The translations under genes and the position numbers were made by a program. A DNA stretch of 64,000 nt from Aurifilum marmelostoma. Its lineage: Eukaryota; Ascomycota; Sordariomycetes; Diaporthales; Cryphonectriaceae. The notes below the pieces were generated by a model that did not search any database, was not told where the DNA came from, and was given only the letters and a program-made list of their open reading frames with translations. Shown here piece by piece: positions 56,536-64,000 of the stretch. The DNA lies in assembly GCA_027559495.1 (NCBI GenBank), contig JAMXSV010000021.1:124001-188000 (forward strand), given 5' to 3'. Position 1 is the first letter of the stretch. Each line of letters starts with the position of its first letter.

Positions 56536-58612
56536 TCAAAAAGCAGCATTAGACAGACGTAAATAGCAATCTGTCGGCTCTCTGGCGAACCTCTGGACAG
56601 CGTTATAACCACTCAGAACCTCGGGGCACTTCCGCAAATTGAAGTTCCAGATCAGCAACGTGAACTGCAGCTTCAGCGACTGAACCGCCAGCCTCCTGCC
56701 GAAACAGCCTCGAGGCCCCAGACCAAACGGAAGCGTAGGGCCCGCCATCGGGTCAAATACCACTGGGCCTGAGTCTTGGTCCATCTTGAGCCACCGCTCT
56801 GGCCGGAACACACTAATATCTGCATCCTCCCACGCACCCGTCAGAGCCTTGGCCTCAGCTCGGCGAGCTCCAGGACTCCGATCCGAATCGGGGATCTTCA
56901 GGTTTGGCTCGAGATAGCCCGCGCCGTTAGCCATGAGGAAGACGTCAGTGCCCTCGGGTATGCGCCGCCCCAGGACGGTCGTATCCATCAGAGCACGCCG
57001 CACTACAAACGCGATTGTGTTTGAGTGTCGCAGCACCTCCTCGACCACTGCGTCCAGGTATGGGACGTGCATGGCCGCAAGCTCTGCGTATGTCGGGCTG
57101 CGCTTCTCCCTCGCAGCGTCTGGTAGCGCGGTGCGGAGTTCCCTGCGCAGCTTATCCTGGGGCGCCGGGTGGTCTGCTAGTAGCTTCACACCCCACGCCA
57201 CTGTCGTCGCGCTGGTATCATGCCCTGCGGTCATGAAACCGAAGAATTCGTCCGCAATGCCGCGCCGTCGGTATGCCGGTGGCCGGCCCTCCTTGGCAGC
57301 GACATCACGCTCGCGGAGTAACACGCTGTGCAGTGCGCTATGCGGCTGCGTCTGACCCGCCTCAATAAGCGCGATGCATTCTTCCGTCTTGCCGCGGATA
57401 TACGCATCCTTGATCTCTGTCGCCTTGCGCATATAGGGGAACTTTCGGATCACCCAAGATGTGAGGCGTGGCACGGGCGACAGCTGGGTGTCCGTGACCG
57501 AGTTAGCCAGCGTCAGGACCGCAGAGAAGATCTCAGGCACGTTGGCGTCCTCTGGGAACGGCACGGGCGTGTCGATATCGCTCTCCCCTCCGGACAGCGA
57601 CGGGTCTGCTTTCCACCGCTGTATCATCTCCAGCCGCTGGTAGGTGTTACTCTCGACCTCTGGCAGGCCGAAGGAGCTGGCAAAGATGCTGTCGAGCGCG
57701 AGCGAGGTGATGTCACCGTGCGCGGCGAACGGCCGCCCCTGCGCCAGGTCACACTTCAGCTGCCAAACCTTGATCATGGTGGAAGATGCCTTGTAAACCT
57801 CGGGTGCCGAGACCTGCGAGATGAAAGTGGGCGCCATCAGGTGGTTGATCAGGTTCCGGTTCTTCTTGAAGCGGTCGTCTGACGAGAGGAACTGGATGTG
57901 CTGCTCCGGCAGGATTCCGTTGATCAGGTCTCCAAAGAAGCCGGACCGGTCGAACTCCTTGGTCCGCCGCAACAGAATATCCTGGCTCTCAAAGGGATCC
58001 GTGACGATCACCCACGGTAGCGAGAAAGGCTTGATGAAGGCCTGGATGATGGGGCTCTGGTGCCGAGTCGTGAGGGACGTCAGCCAGCACTAGACGTTGT
58101 CGTCTTGTCAGCACAGTAACCACTATCATACGGCTAGGTAGGTGATATCTGGGTAGGAAACCTAAGCGACCGCCAACCACTAAATGAAAGCACTTACGAA
58201 GATGCGTTTGGTCTTCATGACGTATACCATCATCTCGGGCACGTCACCGAACAACTTCCGGGTCGCATCTTTGTTGTACGGAATGCCCGCGATAGGTTTG
58301 GGCAGAGCTGCGTGGTAGGCAACATATCTAACCCCATCATCTCAGGTTAGCAAGTCGTGTCTTTGCCTGGAGGATTGCAACGTTTTTCCAGAAGTATAAT
58401 CTTGATGGGGCCCGTGACAAAGTGTCATATGCCAAAGCCGATCAATGCCCAGGGCTTGAAGCAGAAAGGGGATCCCATGGTTCATGAGGCCTTCTTGGTC
58501 AACAATAATAAGAACGCATTGTTCCACGGTTATGAAAAGGGTGTTCCTACAAGCCAAACAGGGCGACGCCGACTACCAAAGTGCCCTCGAGTGATGAGAA
58601 AATTGCACCCAT
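56536..58612 (-). CDS. Cytochrome P450 with very short N-terminal anchor (cluster candidate)
   Basis: Three exons (58612-58551, 58327-58198, 58089-56536) give exactly 582 codons (581 residues). Exon 1 encodes MGAIFSSLEGTLVVGVALFG and is spliced over a 223-nt intron (gtagga ... gctaac ... gttag) to LYVAYHAALPKPIAGIPYNK, forming a single membrane anchor. Further: KRIF|CWLTSLTTRHQSPI across intron 2, DPFESQDILLRRTKEFDRSG, I-helix GFMTAGHDTSATT, K-helix EEVLRHSN, FRPERW, and heme loop FGLGPRGCFGRR with Cys526. All functional motifs are intact, so it should be an active ER monooxygenase. It lies 5 kb from a terpene synthase end and 2.4 kb from another P450; that setting suggests a tailoring role in a terpenoid pathway, which is inference. 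Confidence 0.93.
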
Positions 58613-60135
58613 GACTGCCGCCTGTACCTAAGATCAAGAAGTGCCGTAAGATGGGGGAAATCGGTGTTGAGAGGACAGTCTGCGTAAGCTTAGAGATAGG
58701 CGGGGGCGTTCAAGATGCGACAGGCGGCAAGAGATACGAGCTAAGATACGCAGCCAAGAAGCATAGAGGTTCAAATGCAAGTCTCTCCCCCTTTCTAATT
58801 CTGCTGCAAGACGCAAGCGAGATGGTCTCACAAAGTCGACAAGATATAAGACTGGCATCGATGATACCTTAGCGACTATCCCTAGAGACCCTTGACCAGG
58901 TCCTTTTGTATCCCACGCAGCTTAGCGAAGGGGAAGGTGGAGAGAATATTGTCATCCCCAATTTGATCACACTGCAACGTTCAGATGCACGTTAGGTACT
59001 GTAGCCGAACCATCACAACAGAGACTAGGTGCAGTCCACGCTGCAAGCGAACAGGAATGGCGAATAGCAATCAAGGGGTCTCCTGCCAGGGCTTGGCGCA
59101 GCAGTCTGAAGAACATTGACATACTCGAACCCCCGATAATCGTATGCAGGCTTGACTGGGGTATCTGCTGCACGGTTTACTACAGCGGGGCAACGAAGAC
59201 CATCCTGCAGGATCGACTTACATATGAGCCCCTTACAAAAAGTGCCGTAAAGCACTGTTGGGAAGACCGTTTTGAAAGCAATGTAACAACCATGCAGCCC
59301 TTATGCAGGCTACTTACCGAAACGAAGAGCTGAGAATTCGAGATCCACACAACAGACCTTACAGAGACCTCTGATATTTCTTGAGGTCCTTTTGTTAAGG
59401 AACCCTGAAGTCGAGCCACCACGGGCAATAATACAGTATCTTGAGGAAGAGACAGCGAGGAGACAGGGATCAATCAAAGGTTTCCGGAATCAAAAGTTCC
59501 GACTAGGCGAGAATTGCGAAGGAAATAATCCCTTCCTTTTTATTTATTCTTTTTTTTTTTTTGACATGTCATAGTACACACTGGTATGAATCATGTTCCC
59601 CTGTCTGGAGTTCTCGTCACCGCAGCTAGCCAGCATACCAATTACCTTATAGGAATTATCAAGTTGCTCGGCTATGCTCAAAGTCTTCACCAGGGTACTT
59701 TTACACACCGTGATCATGGTTTACCGACTCTAAAGGGCCGGGTCAAAAAGCTCCTAGCTCATCCATACGCCGTGCGGATGCATGCAACATGACTTATTTC
59801 CTTGCTGTCATGGTGCATTCCGCTGTTCCCCGGCCTTTGGATTGATACTTAGGTCCAGGACTGGTCATGGAAGGCCAGGGATAAGTCTCGGGGAGCAGTA
59901 TGCCACCATCAACGTGTTCATGTTGAGCATATCCATTGTCTAGTTCTACCAGTGTAGCATTCCCCCAACACCAGGATGAATTCCTACCGACTCATTTATT
60001 GAACTTGGCATTTTTGCAGCTGGATGCAATTAATTATGTTAAATGACAAACATCTCCCGTTCTTTCGGGTGAATAGTTTTGTTGGATATAGAGACGTATT
60101 CTACTAAGACTCTCGACTCAACAGACTCCGCAGCA
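58613..60135. other. Gene-free region, possibly decayed 5' part of the rhodopsin-domain relic
   Basis: Only short frames without family motifs. If the relic at 60136 was once complete, its first transmembrane helices would have been encoded in the right part of this stretch, but I can no longer recognise them. Confidence 0.45.
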
Positions 60136-60855
60136 ATGGACCACGTCCTTACAGCATCCCCGACTCTTGTGGTTTGGCAGATACAGATGAAGAAGCGCGA
60201 GAAGCTTGGTATCATTATCTCGATGAGCCTAGGAATTGTGTGAGTTTGGCACTCTCATTGTTTACTTTGTATTTGCTTCTGCACTTTGCAAAATGCCCCA
60301 TCTGCTGACTTGTGAGTGACTACCCTCAAAATGCCGGTTGCGTCGGCATATACACGTCCTCTATCATTCCGAACGTGTCCTGTAGTATGGACTTCACGTG
60401 TAGGTTTGATAAAAGCCATCAACCCCAGATAATTACGACCACACGCTTCGTCCAGTATAGATTTCTATGCTGATAATCTTCTGTGGTCGTGCGCAGATGG
60501 AACCGCGGACGTCCTCATCTGGCTGGTCGCAGAAGTTACGGCCACCATCCTGGCAGCATGCATTCCGTTCTACCGACCCCTCGTGCGCCGGGTTGCAGGA
60601 AGATCAAGCAAGCATACGCAAGAGTCGTATGGACTGTCCCACGTGAACAAGAGGGGCGTCAACTGGCTCGGCAGCCGTGCAGATGCCAAGGGTGGGTTCC
60701 GCGGCGCTTCCGACGACGGCAGCGAGACAGGTATCACGGAGTACATGTCGGACAATGCTATTGTGGCACAGACAAACACTCATGTGGGGTATCATACTTG
60801 TGACGGCGAAGACGGGCTGCAACTGGCAGAGCAAGGACATGGAAACGTCTTTTGA
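60136..60855 (+). pseudogene. C-terminal remnant of a PTH11-type rhodopsin-domain membrane protein
   Basis: Three exon-like blocks in order match the end of the fungal rhodopsin-like domain: MDHVLTASPTLVVWQIQ then MKKREKLGIIISMSLGI (60136-60239), AGCVGIYTSSIIPNV (about 60326-60400), and after a normal acceptor (gtgcgcag at 60497) GTADVLIWLVAEVTATIL plus AACIPFYRPLVRRV and a soluble tail ending at 60855. Only helices about 5-7 are present; no N-terminal exons with the first four are found upstream. The donor at 60240 (gtgagt) is intact, but where the second block should begin the bases read AAAATGCC with no AG, so the acceptor seems lost. Truncation plus a missing splice site point to a pseudogene. 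The third block and tail are still open, so decay is probably recent. Confidence 0.7.
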
Positions 60856-60977
60856 GAGGATCAGGAGCCAGTATTTCTTCTTTTGACCCTTCTATCTCCC
60901 TTTTCTCTCCATCTACTATTAATAGTACATATGCATCTCTACGCGCTTTTAAATGTTCCTATCTAATTAACCACATA

Positions 60978-62696
60978 CTAAACCATCGCTTCCTCGATCT
61001 TACACATGAGAGGCTTCTTCTCCCACAACACAAACGCTTTCTGCTCCGTCCAGACATCGGAAGCATCGCATAGCTTCAGGTCAAAGCTGTACAAGACTTT
61101 ACTCAGATCAAGCCGCATCTCATGCATCCCCATGTTCTTGCCAATACAGTTGCGTGACCCGTAGGCAAAGGGCTGGTAAGACTCGCGACGGTCATCCTGG
61201 TAAGCCGGGTCTGTCCCAAGCCAACGCTCCGGCACAAACTCATCTGGGTTGCGGAAGTTCTCGGGGCTGCGGTATGTGGCCATGTGATGGACAGAGACGC
61301 GCGTGCCGCCGGGTACCCATCTGCCTAGGACCTCTTGGCCTGCAGCGTGGACGACGCGGGGCACGCCAGCAGGAACTGGGGGATATAGACGTATAGCCTC
61401 TTGTATACCTGTGTGAGGCGTGTGCCTCGTGTGTGAGTATTACTTGCGCGGCTAATGTGAGGATTATCTGCCTTTGGGCCCTCTACTCACAAGCGTTGAG
61501 GTACTTCAGACCGACCGTATTGTCGAAAGTAATATCATGGCTGTTCGAGAAATTTGATCGTATCTCGCTAGCTAGTAATCGATGCTTTTCCGGATACTTC
61601 AGAAGGAAGTAGACGAGCCCAGCCATTGCAGTGCCTATAAGTAATAATTAGGAACAAAATCAGGTCTTGGGGAACCGAACCAGTGGTAAAAGGAGTAGAT
61701 ACCTGTAGTTTCGCTTCCAGCCGCCATGAATACATCAGAGTTGACATACATCTCCTCAAGCGTCAGCTTGTCCTCGTCTTGGGCGGAGAGGACGAGATTC
61801 CAGATGTCAGGCTCTGTCGACCCTTTCTCGAGCCGCTGGTCCACCCGATCCGCCGAGTGTTTGAAGTGATTGTACTTCATGTCTGTAACAAACTTCGGTT
61901 CAAAGCGCTCAAAGAAAAAGTTCAGGATCGGGTAGTATTGGATGAACTGCGCAGCCGGAACGACTCGTATCGAGTCGAAGACGTGCCGGACCCAGTCCGA
62001 GTATTTGCCGTTCTGCAGCAAGCCCAGAGGCTGCCCGAACGTTAAGTCGCCCATGGCATCGAAGGTCGTGAATTGGAACAAGTCGACCATGTTTGAAGCT
62101 ACGTCCGTCTCTGCAGCTTCCTTGAGCCTCGAGACCAGCATGTCGGCATGTCGTCGGAACAGCGGCTCTTGCGCTTTGATTGCCCGGTCGGAGAAGGCTG
62201 GCGCGAAGATGCGACGTAGACGACGGTGCTGATCGGGTTCAAGGTAGTTGTTGATACCTCTCACGCCTAGCTTTATGTCAGCTTGCAATTACTGGCTCAG
62301 GAAAGCTGGTCCACCCTTACCACTCGTGGTGTTCACGAACCACTCCTTCGCCTTGAGGAATTCCTTGGTGCCTTTTGTATGGCTATGGACTGCCTTCCAA
62401 GCCTCTCCGCCGTGGTCGACGTAGCTCAGATCGTTTGGACTAAACCGGACCACACTCCCGTACTTGGAATGCAGTTCCAACATCCAGGCGATTTGATTTC
62501 CGGTGATGGCACTTATCCACCACGGAATTCGGCTGACAGCGGCCAGGGCAGGCCCTGGGTAACCGGCAAGGGGATGCAGGGTGAGCGAGTATATGGCATC
62601 ACCGAGGAGGTACACGATGAGCAATGAAACCAGACTTGCCACAATACGGCTGCCTGTGAGGCCATCTTGAGGCAATAGATCAATCATTGCAGCCAT
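60978..62696 (-). CDS. Cytochrome P450, CYP65/TRI11 (isotrichodermin C-15 hydroxylase)-like
   Basis: Four exons (62696-62321, 62266-61703, 61634-61491, 61408-60978) sum to 505 codons (504 residues). The start MAAMIDLLPQDG is preferred; an in-frame Met at 62741 would add 15 residues. A single anchor (IVASLVSLLIVYLLGDAIY) leads to the hinge HPLAGYPGP. Signatures: RFSPNDLSYV, GINNYLEPDQHRRLRRIF, I-helix MAAGSETTGTAM (across an intron), K-helix CIQEAIRLYPPVPAG, EFVPERWLG, and heme loop PFAYGSRNCIGKNMG with Cys449. The overall style is that of CYP65-type enzymes, several of which oxidise trichothecenes and other secondary metabolites. It is the immediate neighbour of the terpene synthase and on the same strand, so a tailoring role is the simplest guess. 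Confidence 0.93.
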
Positions 62697-63699
62697 TTCT
62701 GAGAACGGTTCCAAGCTTAAGAGGATGCAATTTGGAATCATCTACAAAGCAATCCCCTTCAGAGAAATCAGTCGGGCCATTGATAAATACTCTATCTACC
62801 GCCTCTGAGTCTCGGAAAGCCGAGACGCACAGATGGGAATAAATCAATATCGTATAATTACTGAACGCGGATCCTGAGATCTTGGGAGAAGACTGACCGC
62901 TCTAGGCATCTAGGCAGCGAGAAGAAGCCATCACTGCCACAAGTGCTTTGACAACGCAAAGCGTTCCTATAGGATTTAGCGATGTCAATCAAAGCTCCAC
63001 CAACAACCTTGGGATTTCCGCCCGCTCCAGGAAGTTCTCCGGCCGAGGTAAGCCGTGTCCTCGCCAGGTCGGCCCCCTGGTCCAGTACACCCTACTTCTG
63101 GGGGTCCACCACCCGGTACGGTGCGAAGACATGCCGCCATTGCCAAAGCTGTACAGTCAAGAAGAGATGATAGATGACACGCTGGTCGCAGCCAACCGTT
63201 CCATTTCGTGCCAGAAATAGATATGCAATGGCGCCACGTCGATCAGAGGAGTGACGACGCTGTCTTCCTTCACATGTGAGAAGTTCCTCCCGGAGTCCGT
63301 GCTTCAAGTCACAGGTCTCGTTTCGAACCTGGCGTTCTCATAGCCGTTTTTCGGCATGTTGTGGGAGGATTTCCCCAAGGTATGAAAATAGGCACCCAAA
63401 GATATCCCGAGAAACGGCTACAGTTGAAGATGCCAGGCGAGCGGAGAGCCCACAGCGGTGTGTGCTGTTGGTAATCAAAGCAAACTATAATCACCGGCGT
63501 GCTTTCGCCCTCTTCTTCTTCACCCCTGTGCGCTCTGATATAGACCTATCTCGATGCAGAACACAAGGATGAGTGGTGATTATGCGTAACGAAGTATAAA
63601 AACCATGAATACAATCTAATAGAATATGATGCATGACAATTTTCCCGCCCAGAAACCTCCCTTTCCCAAAATGTCAGGGAGGATGGATCTCTCCCATGT
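62697..63699. other. Intergenic region without a gene
   Basis: Promoter region of the CYP65-like P450 and 3' flank of the terpene synthase. Short frames at 62948-63220 and 63276-63572 show no family motif. Confidence 0.55.
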
Positions 63700-64000
63700 T
63701 CACATCTTTGTGTCGTCCACAGGAACAGGCCCCAGAGTTTCCTCACCGACCACTTTGGGCAAGAGGCCCAAACACCTCGTCTTCTTGACCTCCATCCCCC
63801 GCCTCCCAAAGTCTCTCTCGGTCTCGTACGACCAGTGAAAGACAACGCCCACGCACACGGCCATCCCGTTCACGAGCTTCTGCACCTCGAGATCGACGGG
63901 GCCGATCCGCCGCGGAAGCTCGAGATACAGGCGACAGAACCGCTCAACCATGGTCGTGCTCATGTCGCCCGCCTTGGCAAGAGCAGCCTGCACTCCCAGG
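63700..64000 (-). CDS. Terpene synthase (class I, fungal sesquiterpene-cyclase type), C-terminus only
   Basis: The frame enters from the window edge and ends at 63700, giving the last 100 residues. They read MVERFCRLYLELPRRIG, VQKLVNGMAVCVGVVFHW, then SYETERDFGRRGMEVKK and TRCLGLLPKVV. This fits the end of PF19086-type fungal terpene synthases, where W-S-x-E-T-E-R-Y-F-G, E-V-K-K-T-R and L-L-P are typical. The usual Arg-Tyr pair that contacts diphosphate is Arg-Asp here (ERDF), which may alter or reduce activity. The metal-binding DDxx(D/E) and NSE motifs lie outside the window. If complete, the enzyme would cyclise a prenyl diphosphate (most likely farnesyl) in the cytosol. It adjoins a P450 on the same strand. 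Confidence 0.8.
   Translation of the reverse strand, partial: LGVQAALAKAGDMSTTMVERFCRLYLELPRRIGPVDLEVQKLVNGMAVCVGVVFHWSYETERDFGRRGMEVKKTRCLGLLPKVVGEETLGPVPVDDTKM

Noticed and set aside
1..64000. CRISPR array, bacterial operons or phage genes
   Set aside because: All genes are spliced or typical fungal genes; the repeats are simple tracts without spacer structure.

Overview
The window comes from a filamentous ascomycete, most likely a Sordariomycete. Genes have short GT-AG introns (about 50-170 nt) with CTAAC-type branch sites. Characteristic fungal families are present: a Zn2Cys6 regulator, a CFEM/PTH11-type receptor, three cytochrome P450s, an NTF2-like fungal protein and a dispersed, TATA-bearing 5S rRNA gene of the Neurospora type. 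The species cannot be named from the sequence.

Layout, left to right. 0-10 kb: a cut-off membrane-anchored TAP-type alpha/beta hydrolase (-), a decayed DUF4246 gene (-), the housekeeping ATPase OLA1 (-), and divergently a PPPDE/DeSI-type isopeptidase (+). 10-14.3 kb: a large VPS9-ankyrin-PX endosomal GEF (+). 14.3-22.7 kb: 8.4 kb without a recognisable gene, packed with homopolymers, microsatellites and CT tracts, ending at a conserved fungal gene of unknown function (+) whose frame is broken at a C7 run. 25.6-32.1 kb: a small secreted cysteine protein, an aldo/keto reductase with an unusual N-terminal extension, and a CFEM-PTH11 receptor, all (-). 32.1-37.3 kb: gene-free. 37.3-41.3 kb: a P450 (+) tail-to-tail with a PhzF-like enzyme (-). 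41.3-45.6 kb: gene-poor, containing a 5S rRNA gene (-). 45.6-48.6 kb: a Gal4/Lac9-like Zn2Cys6 activator (+). About 49 kb: a tRNA-related, SINE-like element. 50-55.8 kb: an NTF2-like protein (+), an orphan gene (-) and the translesion polymerase REV1 (-). 56.5-64 kb: P450 (-), a truncated rhodopsin-domain relic (+), a CYP65/TRI11-like P450 (-) and, at the edge, the C-terminus of a terpene synthase (-).

The best candidate for an undescribed system is the right edge: a terpene synthase beside two P450s looks like part of a sesquiterpenoid biosynthetic cluster that continues outside the window. The rest is a mixture of housekeeping genes (OLA1, VPS9 protein, REV1) and accessory genes in repeat-rich DNA. 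At least two otherwise convincing genes have frame problems exactly at C homopolymers, so some breaks may be assembly indels. The DUF4246 gene and the rhodopsin relic look genuinely decayed.
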